A stretch of 64,000 nucleotides of DNA from positions 154,467 to 218,466 of the forward strand of contig QCCP01000002.1 of NCBI GenBank assembly GCA_003281225.1, in the 5' to 3' direction. Under the pieces are notes generated by a model. It did not search any database. It was not told the DNA's origin and saw only the letters and a program-made list of their open reading frames with translations. Position 1 is the stretch's first letter; every line of letters starts with the position of its first letter. A program made the position numbers and the translations under genes. This document shows, piece by piece, positions 1-9,470 of this stretch. This DNA is from Prochlorococcus sp. AG-347-L20 (GTDB lineage Bacteria; Cyanobacteriota; Cyanobacteriia; PCC-6307; Cyanobiaceae).

Positions 1-1
1 T

Positions 2-280
2 TCTGAATGGGCTGATTACACAAAAGAAGGAAATATAAAACGTCTTAATGAAATGGGCATAACAGATATAGATAAAATCTATGAAGCAAATGAATTGGCA
101 TCGGGAGAAAATGTTGTTTTCGCTGGAAGTGGAATAACTGATGGATTATTATTTGATGGAGTTAAATTTGAAAGGGATTGTGTTAGAACAAGTAGTCTTG
201 TTATTAGTACATTAGATAGTACTGCAAGGTTCACAAATACCGTCCATATAAAAGATGGTGCTAAGAGTATCAGCCTTTAA
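2..280 (+). CDS. glpX: Fructose-1,6-/sedoheptulose-1,7-bisphosphatase, class II (C-terminal part)
   Basis: Only the last 92 residues are present; the frame is open from base 2, so the gene enters from outside the window. The segment [19 protein letters not shown], followed by a T-S-S-L-V-I-S run near the end, matches the C-terminus of GlpX-type bisphosphatases. In cyanobacteria this enzyme removes the C1 phosphate from fructose-1,6- and sedoheptulose-1,7-bisphosphate in the Calvin cycle. hemA starts 18 bases after the stop codon on the same strand, so the two may be co-transcribed. Assignment rests on the tail only. Confidence 0.85.
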   Translation, partial: SEWADYTKEGNIKRLNEMGITDIDKIYEANELASGENVVFAGSGITDGLLFDGVKFERDCVRTSSLVISTLDSTARFTNTVHIKDGAKSISL

Positions 281-298
281 AAATTCACTTTTGATTTT

Positions 299-1609
299 AT
301 GCATATTGTTGTCGTCGGACTGAGTCATCGCACGGCACCTGTCGAAGTGCGTGAGAAGTTAAGTATTCCTGACCAATCCATAACAGAGTCATTGAAAGCA
401 TTAAAAGCTTTCTCTGATGTATTAGAAGTGTCAATTTTAAGTACATGTAATAGGCTGGAAATATATGCGCTAGTAAAGGATAAAAATACTGGAATTTCAT
501 CTATTAAAGAATTCATATCAGAATATTCTGGAATTATTTTTGAAGATTTAAATCCACATCTTTTTTGCTTTAGACAGGAAGAAGCAGTTTTGCATTTGAT
601 GAAAGTCTCGGCAGGACTCGATAGCCTCGTTTTAGGGGAAGGACAAATCCTTTCGCAGGTAAAAAAAATGATGAGATTAGGTCAAGAGAATCAATCTACT
701 GGACCAATTCTTAATAGATTATTAACTCAATCAGTTAGTACAGGTAAAAAAGTAAGATCCGAAACAAATTTAGGAACTGGAGCTGTGTCAATCAGTTCAG
801 CAGCGGTAGAACTAGCTCAATTAAAAATTGGACAAGAAAAGGGTTTTGATACTCTTGTAAGTCTGGAATCAGAGAACGTCCTTGTTGTTGGCGCCGGACG
901 AATGAGTAGGCTTTTAATAACTCATTTAAAATCAAAAGGATGTCATAAACTTATCCTTTTAAATAGAAATATTGATAGAGCATTAAATCTTGCTCAAGAC
1001 TTCCCTGATTTAGAGATTGTTTGTAAAGGGTTAAACGAATTAGAAGAAAACATATCATTATCTTCGCTTGTTTTCACTAGTACTGCTTCTGAAGAGCCAA
1101 TTATTGATCTCACAAAAATTGAAAAAATAAATTTGAGTAATAGACTTAAATTTATTGATATTGGTGTACCAAGAAATATATCTAATGATGTCAAACAACA
1201 TGAATTTGTTAAATCATTTGATGTTGATGACTTACAAGAGGTCGTTTCAAGAAATCAAGAATTTAGACAGAAAATAGCAAAGGAAGCGGAATCTTTAGTA
1301 GAAGAAGAAAGGATCATTTTTCTAGAATGGTGGGCAAGTTTAGAGGCCGTTCCAGTAATTAATAAACTTAGATCAGATTTGGAGTTAATTAGAAAAGAGG
1401 AATTGCAAAAAGCACTTAGCAGAATGGGACCAGATTTTTCGGCTAGAGAAAGAAAAGTTGTGGAAGCTCTGACTAAAGGAATAATTAATAAAATACTTCA
1501 TACCCCGGTCACCAAGTTGAGAAGTCCTCAATCAAGAGAAGAAAGACAAGTTTCTTTGAAAATCGTTGAAAAATTGTTTTCTTTGGTAGAAGAGGATAAA
1601 AATAACTAA
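299..1609 (+). CDS. hemA: Glutamyl-tRNA reductase
   Basis: NADPH-dependent reduction of glutamyl-tRNA(Glu) to glutamate-1-semialdehyde, the first committed step of tetrapyrrole (chlorophyll, haem, cobalamin) synthesis. The 436-residue length is normal for the family. The N-terminal GLSHRTAPVEVRE and the active-site STCNRLEIYA with Cys50 are present, as are GLDSLVLGEGQIL (about 105-117) and the nucleotide-binding VLVVGAGRM (about 195-203). The C-terminal part carries the helical dimerisation region. The ATG at 299 gives the canonical MHIVVVGLSHRTAP start. It lies 18 bases after glpX and 130 bases before glgC. Confidence 0.97.
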   Translation: MHIVVVGLSHRTAPVEVREKLSIPDQSITESLKALKAFSDVLEVSILSTCNRLEIYALVKDKNTGISSIKEFISEYSGIIFEDLNPHLFCFRQEEAVLHLMKVSAGLDSLVLGEGQILSQVKKMMRLGQENQSTGPILNRLLTQSVSTGKKVRSETNLGTGAVSISSAAVELAQLKIGQEKGFDTLVSLESENVLVVGAGRMSRLLITHLKSKGCHKLILLNRNIDRALNLAQDFPDLEIVCKGLNELEENISLSSLVFTSTASEEPIIDLTKIEKINLSNRLKFIDIGVPRNISNDVKQHEFVKSFDVDDLQEVVSRNQEFRQKIAKEAESLVEEERIIFLEWWASLEAVPVINKLRSDLELIRKEELQKALSRMGPDFSARERKVVEALTKGIINKILHTPVTKLRSPQSREERQVSLKIVEKLFSLVEEDKNN

Positions 1610-1739
1610 CTTTTTTCTATTTATATTAAGTTTTTCCAGTGATTTATTGAAATACCTTTGTAAACTGGCCATTTGTATTTCTAAATATGCCCATAATCAG
1701 TTACTTTAAATAGTTGTATATCTACCTCCATTAGATTGA

Positions 1740-3035
1740 ATGAAGCGTGTGTTGGCCATAATCCTCGGAGGAGGAAAAGGTTCTAGACTTTACCCTCTAA
1801 CAAAAATGAGGGCTAAACCTGCTGTGCCATTGGCAGGTAAGTATCGTTTGATAGATATTCCAATTAGTAATTGTATAAATTCAGGCATTGAAAAAATGTA
1901 CGTATTGACCCAGTTCAATAGTGCATCTCTAAATAGACATATAGGAAGAACCTATAATTTAAATGGCCCTTTTGGGCAAGGATTTGTGGAAGTTCTGGCT
2001 GCACAACAGACTCCTGATAGTCCGAAGTGGTTTGAAGGTACTGCTGATGCTGTAAGAAAATACCAATGGTTATTTCAAGAATGGGATGTTGATGAATATT
2101 TAATATTGTCTGGTGATCAACTGTACAGAATGGACTACAGTTTATTTGTTCAACATCATAGAGATAATGGTGCTGATTTAACTGTTGCAGCTCTGCCTGT
2201 TGATGAATCTCAAGCAGAAGGTTTTGGCCTAATGAGAACCGATGACTTAGGTAATATAAAAGAATTTAGTGAAAAGCCGACTGGAGAGAAGCTGAAGGCT
2301 ATGGCAGTAGATACTTCAAAATTTGGATTAAGCAAGGAGTCAGCTGTCGAAAAACCATATCTAGCCTCTATGGGGATTTACGTTTTTAGCAGAAATACTC
2401 TCTTCGATCTTCTAAATAAATTTCCTAATTATACCGATTTTGGTAAGGACATAATTCCAGAAGCCCTCAATAGAGGCGATACTCTTAAGAGTTATGTATT
2501 CGATGATTATTGGGAAGATATCGGCACAATTGGGGCATTCTTTGAGTCAAACCTTGCATTGACTGAGCAACCAAAACCTCCATTTAGTTTTTATGATGAG
2601 AAATTTCCAATTTATACTAGACCTAGATTTTTACCCCCTTCTAAACTTGTAGATGCTCAAATTACTGATTCAATTGTTTGTGAAGGCACAATCTTGAAGT
2701 CATGCAGTATTTTACATTGTGTTTTAGGTGTAAGAAGCAGGATTGAAAGTGATTCGGTTCTTGAGGATACTCTTGTTATGGGAGCCGATTTCTTTGAATC
2801 CCCTGAAGAGAGGATTGAATTAAGAAAAGGGGGCGGAACGCCTCTTGGAGTAGGTGAAGGTACTACTGTAAAAAGAGCAATTCTTGATAAGAATACAAGA
2901 ATTGGCGATAATGTCGTGATCATTAATAAAGATCGAGTAGAAGAAGCAGATAAGCCAGAATTAGGCTTTTATATCAGAAATGGAATTGTTGTAGTAGTTA
3001 AAAATGCAACTATTGCAAACGGAACTGTTATTTAA
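1740..3035 (+). CDS. glgC: Glucose-1-phosphate adenylyltransferase (ADP-glucose pyrophosphorylase)
   Basis: Makes ADP-glucose from glucose-1-phosphate and ATP, the committed step of glycogen synthesis. The 431-residue protein starts with the nucleotidyltransferase loop [13 protein letters not shown] (about residues 10-22), then [20 protein letters not shown]. The middle carries [15 protein letters not shown] and [13 protein letters not shown], and the C-terminal third is a left-handed beta-helix with hexapeptide-type repeats. It stands alone, with 130 bases before and 95 after. ADP-glucose, or the same hexose-phosphate pool, could also feed the glucosylglycerate genes at 51-56 kb (inference). 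Confidence 0.97.
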   Translation: MKRVLAIILGGGKGSRLYPLTKMRAKPAVPLAGKYRLIDIPISNCINSGIEKMYVLTQFNSASLNRHIGRTYNLNGPFGQGFVEVLAAQQTPDSPKWFEGTADAVRKYQWLFQEWDVDEYLILSGDQLYRMDYSLFVQHHRDNGADLTVAALPVDESQAEGFGLMRTDDLGNIKEFSEKPTGEKLKAMAVDTSKFGLSKESAVEKPYLASMGIYVFSRNTLFDLLNKFPNYTDFGKDIIPEALNRGDTLKSYVFDDYWEDIGTIGAFFESNLALTEQPKPPFSFYDEKFPIYTRPRFLPPSKLVDAQITDSIVCEGTILKSCSILHCVLGVRSRIESDSVLEDTLVMGADFFESPEERIELRKGGGTPLGVGEGTTVKRAILDKNTRIGDNVVIINKDRVEEADKPELGFYIRNGIVVVVKNATIANGTVI

Positions 3036-3130
3036 ATCTTTTCCATCATTTTTCGCTGACATAAGTATTTTTTTTGAGCAATTTTGTTGAGTTGCAGGCA
3101 CACTGTATTTATTGAGTTTTTTAATTTTTT

Positions 3131-4549
3131 ATGTCCAAGGCACATTTTGGTTTAATAGGTCTTGGTGTTATGGGCGAAAATTTAGTTCTTAACGCAGAGA
3201 GAAATGGATTTTCTAGTGTAGTTTTTAATAGGACTTACTCAAAAACCGAAGAATTTTTACAAGGTCGTGGCCTTGGGAAGAATATAGAAGGAGCTGAAAC
3301 TCTTCAAGAATTTGTTAATAAGCTAGAGAGACCTAGAAGAATTCTAATGATGGTAAAAGCTGGGCCCGCAACAGATGCTGTAATTGATAATATTTCTGGA
3401 TATCTCGAGGAAGGAGATTTATTAATAGATGGCGGCAACTCTCAATTTAAAGATACAGAAAGAAGGGTGAATACTCTTGAAAGTAAAAGTTTTGGATACA
3501 TTGGGATGGGAGTCTCTGGAGGGGCCAAAGGAGCTTTAGAGGGTCCAAGTATGATGCCCGGTGGTACTAAGGCTTCATATGATGCAATAGAAAGCTTATT
3601 AACAAAAATGGCTGCCAAAGTTGAAGACGGACCATGTGTTGCATATGTTGGACCAGGAGGCTCAGGTCATTTTGTGAAAACTGTTCATAACGGAATTGAA
3701 TATGGAATTGAACAAATACTTGCTGAAGCTTATGACCTCATGAAGAGAGTCAAAGGTATGAATGGTCAGCAAATGTCAGAGGTATTTGGTATTTGGAATA
3801 ACACTGATGAATTAGCTTCTTATCTTGTTGAGATAACAGAGATTTGTCTTAATACAAAAGATGAGATAACTGGAGATGATGTCGTGGAAAAAATATTAGA
3901 TAAAGCTGGCCAGAAAGGTACAGGGTTATGGACTGTTGTAAGTGCTCTAGAACTGGGGGTATCAGTCCCAACTATTTATGCATCTTTAAATGCAAGAGTA
4001 ATGAGTTCTTTAAAAGAGCAACGTAGTGAGATTGAAAAAACAATTCCATCTAAAGAGATAGAGGATTTTGATTTAGGAAATATATCAGATGGAATGAAAC
4101 CTTTATTTGATGCTGTAGTCCTTGCCACAATTGCTAGCTATGCCCAGGGTATGGACATTTTAAGAGAAGCATCTGAAGTTTATAACTATGGTTTGAATAT
4201 GCCGTCAATTGCTCAAATATGGAAAGGTGGTTGCATAATTAGATCAAAATTATTAAGTAAAATTCAAGATGCTTACAACAAAGACACTAATCTAAAAAAT
4301 TTAATTTTTGATGATTGGTTCAATAATGAAATTGCGACAAGACTAGATAACTTAGCTAAAGTTGTTTCTTTATCCACAAAAGCTGGTATACCAGTCCCGT
4401 GTCTATCCAGTACCTTAGATTATTTGAATAGTTATAGAACCAATAGACTTCCTCAGAACCTTGTTCAGGCAATGAGAGACTGTTTTGGCTCTCATACATA
4501 TGAAAGAATTGATAAGGAAGGTAGTTTTCATACTGAATGGATGAAATGA
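3131..4549 (+). CDS. gnd: 6-Phosphogluconate dehydrogenase, decarboxylating
   Basis: Oxidative pentose phosphate pathway: 6-phosphogluconate + NADP+ gives ribulose-5-phosphate + CO2 + NADPH. The 472-residue length is typical. The N-terminal Rossmann motif is GLGVMGENL (10-18), followed by DGGNSQFKDTERR, the GVSGGAKGALEGPSMMPGG segment and the catalytic region HFVKTVHNGIEYG. The C-terminal all-helical domain is complete. It overlaps pgl, the preceding step of the pathway, so the two are translationally coupled. In photoautotrophs this pathway supplies NADPH at night. Confidence 0.98.
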   Translation: MSKAHFGLIGLGVMGENLVLNAERNGFSSVVFNRTYSKTEEFLQGRGLGKNIEGAETLQEFVNKLERPRRILMMVKAGPATDAVIDNISGYLEEGDLLIDGGNSQFKDTERRVNTLESKSFGYIGMGVSGGAKGALEGPSMMPGGTKASYDAIESLLTKMAAKVEDGPCVAYVGPGGSGHFVKTVHNGIEYGIEQILAEAYDLMKRVKGMNGQQMSEVFGIWNNTDELASYLVEITEICLNTKDEITGDDVVEKILDKAGQKGTGLWTVVSALELGVSVPTIYASLNARVMSSLKEQRSEIEKTIPSKEIEDFDLGNISDGMKPLFDAVVLATIASYAQGMDILREASEVYNYGLNMPSIAQIWKGGCIIRSKLLSKIQDAYNKDTNLKNLIFDDWFNNEIATRLDNLAKVVSLSTKAGIPVPCLSSTLDYLNSYRTNRLPQNLVQAMRDCFGSHTYERIDKEGSFHTEWMK

Positions 4550-5274
4550 TTGAAAAGGTTAAAAACGGATATACACTTAACATTTACGAAGACAAGTTAG
4601 AGCTATCTAGAGCGGTTTTTAAGTTTATTGAAAGTCATATTATTCATACTTTAAAAAAGAAAGACAGGTTCAAATTTTGTGTAAGTGGAGGTTCAACTCC
4701 TAAATCTGTCTATAAGCTTTTATCAAAAAGTGATCTTAGATGGGATATGGTTGATATTTTTTTAGGTGATGAAAGATGTGTTGATCCAAATTCAGAATTA
4801 AGTAACTCGTTAATGTTGAAGAATTCATTGTTAACTAATTTTGGATCTAAAGCTTTTTTTTATGAAATTTTCAATGATTTAAATGCTGTTGATGAAGTTA
4901 CAAAAAATCAATTTATTTCTAAATTATTTGAAAAATGCGGATCAAACCCTCCAACTTTTGATTTAACATTATTAGGTCTTGGAGACGATGGTCATACAGC
5001 CTCACTATTCCCATATCAAAAAAATAATAATGTAGATGATTTTGTTATTTTTAATGAAGGTAAAGGTTTAAAAAGAATTTCATTAACTCCAAAGGTTCTT
5101 TCAGCCTCATCAAAGATAATATTTTTGGTTAGTGGAGCCAATAAAAGAATTGCTCTTGAGAGGTTATTAGATGAAAAAGAGCCACCAGATAGAACACCAT
5201 CAAAATTAATAAAATCTATTAATCAAATTTCAATATTTTGTGATCAGGAATCAGCAAAAGAATTAGAAATTTAG
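4546..5274 (+). CDS. pgl: 6-Phosphogluconolactonase
   Basis: Hydrolyses 6-phosphogluconolactone to 6-phosphogluconate, directly upstream of Gnd in the pathway. The 242-residue protein has the NagB/Pgl-type motifs FCVSGGSTPKSVYKLL, VDIFLGDERCVDP and LTLLGLGDDGHTASLFP. Two in-frame ATGs compete: 4537, which overlaps gnd by 13 bases and would add three residues, and 4546, which overlaps the gnd stop as ATGA. The second is chosen as the usual translational-coupling arrangement; the choice is not certain. The next gene follows after about 30 bases. Confidence 0.93.
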   Translation: MIEKVKNGYTLNIYEDKLELSRAVFKFIESHIIHTLKKKDRFKFCVSGGSTPKSVYKLLSKSDLRWDMVDIFLGDERCVDPNSELSNSLMLKNSLLTNFGSKAFFYEIFNDLNAVDEVTKNQFISKLFEKCGSNPPTFDLTLLGLGDDGHTASLFPYQKNNNVDDFVIFNEGKGLKRISLTPKVLSASSKIIFLVSGANKRIALERLLDEKEPPDRTPSKLIKSINQISIFCDQESAKELEI

Positions 5275-5304
5275 TTAAAGTCTATTAATAATTTAAATTA
5301 TTTA

Positions 5305-5853
5305 ATGAGTAAGAAAAAATTTTTATTCCAGAAAAAGGAGTTCGATGGTTGGAAAACATTAAATGATACTGTTATGGGCGGATCAAGTTCAGCTTTTTGT
5401 GAAACTTCAAATTCGGGTTTGATATTAAAGGGTAATATTGTCGAGAAAGCAGGAGGATTTGTTAGTTGTAGATCGTCTATATATAAACCTTCTTTAAATG
5501 TATCTGAGTATTCATCCTTTGAATTAAATATTGATGGACAAGGAAGAACTTTTAAATTTGCTGTTGCTTGTGAAGATGATTTACTAGGACTAACCGAATT
5601 TATTCCGGGTGGACTTAGATGGATTAAATCATTCCCAACAAAAAAATTCGGGACAACAAATGTTCAAATTCCTTTTAGTGAGTTAAAACCTTCAGTAAGA
5701 GCTAATAAAGTACGTTTTCCATTTAAATTCAAGCCATCTAAAATTAAAAGATTGCAACTACTTCACTCTAAGTTCGGTGATGATGGATTACTTAATAATG
5801 AGTTTAGACAGGGTTCCATAAAAGTTTTAATTAAATCAATAAGTGTTATTTGA
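5305..5853 (+). CDS. CIA30-family protein (complex I intermediate-associated protein 30-like)
   Basis: A 182-residue protein beginning FDGWKTLNDTVMGGSSSAF, the hallmark of the CIA30 domain (W-x-x-x-N-D-x-V-M-G-G-x-S). A beta-sandwich follows with FVSCRSS and an acidic-aromatic strand pattern. In mitochondria CIA30 helps assemble complex I. Cyanobacterial members are of unknown function, and a role in NDH-1 or photosynthetic assembly is only inference. There is no signal peptide. Its last 11 bases overlap the next gene, suggesting an operon with it and perhaps with gnd-pgl. Confidence 0.85.
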   Translation: MSKKKFLFQKKEFDGWKTLNDTVMGGSSSAFCETSNSGLILKGNIVEKAGGFVSCRSSIYKPSLNVSEYSSFELNIDGQGRTFKFAVACEDDLLGLTEFIPGGLRWIKSFPTKKFGTTNVQIPFSELKPSVRANKVRFPFKFKPSKIKRLQLLHSKFGDDGLLNNEFRQGSIKVLIKSISVI

Positions 5854-6229
5854 AAATCCACCTAAAAATATAGAGAGTTTAATCGCTAAGTCAGCAGATT
5901 TAACAAATAAACCTTTTGTTCATTCTGTAGTAAAAATAAATGGTGAATACGAATTCGAAGATGAAGATATTGATTTAACAGTTAATATCTTATGTCGTGA
6001 TAAAGAAGGTAAAAGATTAGAAATTTATGATCTTGAATTAGAACTTTTTAAATCAAATAAAGAGTTGGTTTTAGTAATCTCTAAGCTTAACTTCCCTGAT
6101 GAACCAATATTATGGTGTGGAGTTAAAACATTATGGATGGATAGCAATAATGGAAAAAAATGCAACTCACCAAAGTACAGCGCTAGATTGGAAAATTTAG
6201 CAAATAGGATAAAAAGTTTTTTTGATTAA
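5843..6229 (+). CDS. Conserved hypothetical protein
   Basis: A 128-residue acidic protein with no motif I recognise. The start is a GTG at 5843 inside the end of the CIA30 gene, an 11-base overlap. There is no ATG nearby, so GTG is preferred. Predicted mixed alpha/beta, without signal peptide or membrane segment, and with an acidic stretch (EDEDIDLT). It is transcribed towards ilvD and the two genes converge with a 21-base gap. Function unknown; the tight overlap suggests it acts with, or is at least expressed with, the CIA30 protein. Confidence 0.65.
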   Translation: MLFENPPKNIESLIAKSADLTNKPFVHSVVKINGEYEFEDEDIDLTVNILCRDKEGKRLEIYDLELELFKSNKELVLVISKLNFPDEPILWCGVKTLWMDSNNGKKCNSPKYSARLENLANRIKSFFD

Positions 6230-6250
6230 GAAAATAAAATTTGAGCTGAT

Positions 6251-7924
6251 TTATAAATCAGTAACAGCCCCTAAACTTGATGTGCTTACGATTCTCGAAT
6301 ATTTTGAAAGAATTCCTCTTTTGTATTTTTGAATAGGTTTTACCCAATCTTTTTTTCTTTTTTCTAATTCTTCGTCAGATAAATCAACTTCAATTAGTTG
6401 TTTTACAGCATCTACTGTAATTAAATCACCTTGTTTTATTAGAGCAATATTTCCTCCAACAGCAGCCTCTGGAGCTATGTGACCCACAACAAGACCATAG
6501 GTACCCCCACTAAATCTGCCATCGGTAATTAAAGCTACCTTCTCTCCTAGCCCTTGACCAACAATCGCAGATGTTGGAGCTAACATTTCTCTCATGCCGG
6601 GACCTCCTACAGGACCTTCGTTTCTAATAACAACAACATCACCAGCTTTGATATCGTTATTTAATATTGATTTTAAACAATCCTCTTCACTTTCAAAAAT
6701 CTTTGCGGGACCAGTTAATACAGGGTTTTTTACTCCGCTAATTTTAGCTACAGAACCTTCGCTCGCTAAGTTACCTTTTAATATCGCTAGATGTCCTTTT
6801 TTATAAAGAGGGTCATCTATTTCTCTTATGACATTTTGATTTGTTGGAGGCTTATCTGGAATATTTTGTAAGTATTCTGAGATAGTTTTGCCTTCAATGT
6901 TTTTGCAATCGCCATGAATTAATCCTGCATTCAAAAGTATTTTCATTACTTGTGGAATCCCACCGGCCTTATGAAGATCCACTGTCACATATTTACCACT
7001 CGGTTTAAGGTCGCAAATAACGGGTACTTTTTGTCTGATTCTTTCAAAATCATTAATGTTGATATCTATTCCTGCAGTATTCGCGATAGCTAAGATGTGC
7101 AATACCGCATTTGTTGATCCGCCAATTGCCATAATTACTGATATTGCATTTTCAAATGCTTTCTTTGTCATTAGGTCTAGAGGTCTTATATCTTTTTCTA
7201 TTGCAGAGACTAATATCTCAGCACTTTTATCGGCACTTAGTTCTTTTTCAAGATCTTCAGCAGCCATAGTGGAACTGTGAGGAAGACTTAACCCTAATAC
7301 TTCAATAACCGCAGACATTGTATTAGCTGTAAACATTCCTCCACAGCTACCAGCACCAGGAATACAATTTTTCTCAACTTGGATTAGCCTGTCTTCATTA
7401 ATTTTGCCTGATGTTAATTGTCCAACAGCCTCAAATGCACTAACAACAGTAAGATCTTCTCCATGCAATTTCCCAGGCTTTATTGTCCCTCCATAAATGA
7501 AAATTGAGGGAATATTCATTCTTGCAATCGCAATCATGGCACCCGGCATATTTTTATCACATCCACCTATAGCAAGTACTCCATCCATACTCTGAGCATT
7601 GCATGCTGTTTCAATTGAATCAGCAATAACTTCTCTTGAAACTAGGGAATATTTCATGCCCTCTGTTCCCATAGAAATCCCATCACTTACTGTTATAGTC
7701 CCAAACATCTGAGGCATTCCACCTGATCTTTTTATAGACTCTTCAGCTTTCAGAGCTAACTTATTTAAACCCATATTGCATGGTGTTATGGTGCTGTATC
7801 CATTTGCAACTCCAATAATAGGTTTATTAAAATCTTCATCATTAAATCCAACAGCTCTTAACATCGATCTGTTAGGGGATCTTTGCACACCTTGGGTTAT
7901 TGCAGATGATCTGAGTTTATTCAT
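6251..7924 (-). CDS. ilvD: Dihydroxy-acid dehydratase
   Basis: Branched-chain amino acid synthesis: dehydrates 2,3-dihydroxy-isovalerate and 2,3-dihydroxy-3-methylvalerate to the 2-oxo acids. At 557 residues it belongs to the shorter IlvD class. The three cysteines expected to bind the iron-sulfur cluster are visible: Cys49 (TITPCN), Cys122 ([11 protein letters not shown]) and Cys193 ([14 protein letters not shown]). The C-terminal domain has [19 protein letters not shown]. The small membrane protein gene lies 23 bases upstream on the same strand. leuB, for the leucine branch, is elsewhere in the window (17.7 kb). Confidence 0.97.
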   Translation of the reverse strand: MNKLRSSAITQGVQRSPNRSMLRAVGFNDEDFNKPIIGVANGYSTITPCNMGLNKLALKAEESIKRSGGMPQMFGTITVSDGISMGTEGMKYSLVSREVIADSIETACNAQSMDGVLAIGGCDKNMPGAMIAIARMNIPSIFIYGGTIKPGKLHGEDLTVVSAFEAVGQLTSGKINEDRLIQVEKNCIPGAGSCGGMFTANTMSAVIEVLGLSLPHSSTMAAEDLEKELSADKSAEILVSAIEKDIRPLDLMTKKAFENAISVIMAIGGSTNAVLHILAIANTAGIDININDFERIRQKVPVICDLKPSGKYVTVDLHKAGGIPQVMKILLNAGLIHGDCKNIEGKTISEYLQNIPDKPPTNQNVIREIDDPLYKKGHLAILKGNLASEGSVAKISGVKNPVLTGPAKIFESEEDCLKSILNNDIKAGDVVVIRNEGPVGGPGMREMLAPTSAIVGQGLGEKVALITDGRFSGGTYGLVVGHIAPEAAVGGNIALIKQGDLITVDAVKQLIEVDLSDEELEKRKKDWVKPIQKYKRGILSKYSRIVSTSSLGAVTDL

Positions 7925-7947
7925 ATTATTTGAGAACCTTTTTTATT

Positions 7948-8238
7948 CTATTGCCCCAGCTCTTCAAGTTGCTTCCTTACATCAGCAATTGCAGAATTAA
8001 GTTGCTCAACTTTCTTCTCCAGATTCTCCCCTTCAACTTCATTTATATTTTCATTTGTATCAATCGCTTCAGAGCCATCTTGAATCCTGGAGGAATACAT
8101 CATTGCTTTTTGTTTTTTTTCCTCCTTTCTTTTGTCTGCTTCGGATATTAACCACCAAGCTAAACCTGCTGCTCCAATAAAAGCACCGCTTATTAATGAT
8201 AAAAGATTATTTGAAGACGAATCTCTGTATTCAGACAT
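7948..8238 (-). CDS. Small membrane-anchored coiled-coil protein
   Basis: A 96-residue protein of unknown function. An N-terminal segment (about residues 10-30, LLSLISGAFIGAAGLAWWLI) is one membrane helix, followed by a Lys/Glu-rich stretch. The C-terminal third (EGENLEKKVEQLNSAIADVR onward) is a predicted coiled coil. It sits 23 bases upstream of ilvD on the same strand and 29 bases downstream of the upp-like gene, so all three may share a transcript. It could be a thylakoid or plasma-membrane tether; nothing in the sequence decides. Confidence 0.7.
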   Translation of the reverse strand: MSEYRDSSSNNLLSLISGAFIGAAGLAWWLISEADKRKEEKKQKAMMYSSRIQDGSEAIDTNENINEVEGENLEKKVEQLNSAIADVRKQLEELGQ

Positions 8239-8267
8239 TGGTAAAATATTTGCTCCTACATTCTATA

Positions 8268-8885
8268 TTAGTTCTTATCTTGAAATATAGTACTCAAACG
8301 CAATAAAGGAATTCCAATACCCGGTACCAATGATTGTGCGTTCTCGTCTTCCTCATCTATGCAAGAGGTGTAAATTACTTGGTTAGGGAATAATTTCGCA
8401 ATTTTATTTAGCCCTTTATTTGAGCAAATAGCAGTTATTAACAAAATCCTATTGGAATCAACTCCTAATTCCTTTAATTTAATTAAAATTTCTAATGTTG
8501 CCGATTTTGTAGTTATTTGTTCCGAATAAAAAATAACTCCTTCATTTGATTCAATAGTTTTAGGAAGTTCTCCTAATGAAAGAGTTGCATTAGGAATTAC
8601 CTCTTTAGATCCAAACCAAAGAGATAACCCTTCGGGCAACATTGCGAGCACTTTTATTGGATAATCATTATTAATAAAGAATCCATCTGCGTTTCCATTA
8701 TCAGTATTTACTATTTCTTTTTTATATGGAAGCCAATTACGTAATGCTTCATATGTAAGCCATTTTCCTAATTGTTCATATCCTGTTGAGTACAAAATAT
8801 TTGGAGTATTTTTTTCTCGCAATATTGAAAGCCAATGTTTTATTAATGGATGAGTAGGAACAATAACCTTTAGTGACATTGCCAT
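8268..8885 (-). CDS. upp: Uracil phosphoribosyltransferase-like protein, active-site motifs eroded
   Basis: The 205-residue protein follows the UPRT plan (LKVIVPTHPLIKHWLSILRE at the start, YEQLGKWLTYEALRNWLP near 36-53). UPRT makes UMP from uracil and PRPP. The key motifs are changed: the PRPP loop, normally LDPMLATGGS, reads FYSEQITTKSA at about 119-129; ILRAGLGL has become MLPEGLSL; and the C-terminal uracil-binding VPGLGDAGDR has become VPGIGIPLLR. The fold is probably kept while catalysis is doubtful. The reading frame is intact, so it looks like a pseudoenzyme with another role, or a very divergent enzyme. Confidence 0.72.
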   Translation of the reverse strand: MAMSLKVIVPTHPLIKHWLSILREKNTPNILYSTGYEQLGKWLTYEALRNWLPYKKEIVNTDNGNADGFFINNDYPIKVLAMLPEGLSLWFGSKEVIPNATLSLGELPKTIESNEGVIFYSEQITTKSATLEILIKLKELGVDSNRILLITAICSNKGLNKIAKLFPNQVIYTSCIDEEDENAQSLVPGIGIPLLRLSTIFQDKN

Positions 8886-8948
8886 ATATTTTCCTTTAAA
8901 ATACTCTTACAAACTTTAAATACTTAAGTTCTAAAATACAGTTTTATC

Positions 8949-9461
8949 ATGATTAAATCAATTGTTTTCCCTTCACTAAAAAATGCATTAATTGTATTAT
9001 TGCTTGTTGGAAGTATATTTTTTAATTCTGCAAATTCTGCATGGGCTAAAAGACCTCCTGAGATTAGAAACCAACAAGACCTTAATTTAGAGCCAGATAT
9101 GCATGGTCAAGATTTAAGCGGTAACGAATACGTTAAGTTTGATTTGAATGGGTTTAATTTCAGTGAAAGTAATTTAGAAGGAGCGGTTTTCAATAATAGT
9201 AAATTGCAAAACTCAAAATTTAATGGAGCCAATTTAAGAGATGCACTAGCTTATGCAACAGACTTTACAGATGCAGATCTTTCGGATGTTAATTTTACAA
9301 ATGCTTTATTAATGGAGAGCAATTTTGAAGGTGCAAAAATAGATGGTGCAGATTTTACTGATGCTGTTCTTAGTCGTACACAACAAAAACAATTATGTGC
9401 GATTGCTAATGGCACAAATAGTTCTACAGGAGAGAGTACAGAATATAGCTTGGGTTGTTAA
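8949..9461 (+). CDS. Secreted pentapeptide-repeat protein
   Basis: A 170-residue protein with an N-terminal signal peptide (hydrophobic ALIVLLLVGSIFFNSANSAWA, probable cleavage after A-W-A near residue 33). A right-handed quadrilateral beta-helix follows, made of A(D/N)LXX-type repeats such as NLEGAVFNNSKLQNSKF, NLRDALAYATDFTDADLSDV and KIDGADFTDAVLS. The C-terminus has two cysteines that may pair. In cyanobacteria such proteins usually go to the thylakoid lumen or periplasm and their function is mostly unknown. It is transcribed divergently from the upp-like gene and cobW follows 9 bases later. Confidence 0.88.
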   Translation: MIKSIVFPSLKNALIVLLLVGSIFFNSANSAWAKRPPEIRNQQDLNLEPDMHGQDLSGNEYVKFDLNGFNFSESNLEGAVFNNSKLQNSKFNGANLRDALAYATDFTDADLSDVNFTNALLMESNFEGAKIDGADFTDAVLSRTQQKQLCAIANGTNSSTGESTEYSLGC

Positions 9462-9470
9462 TCATCAAAG

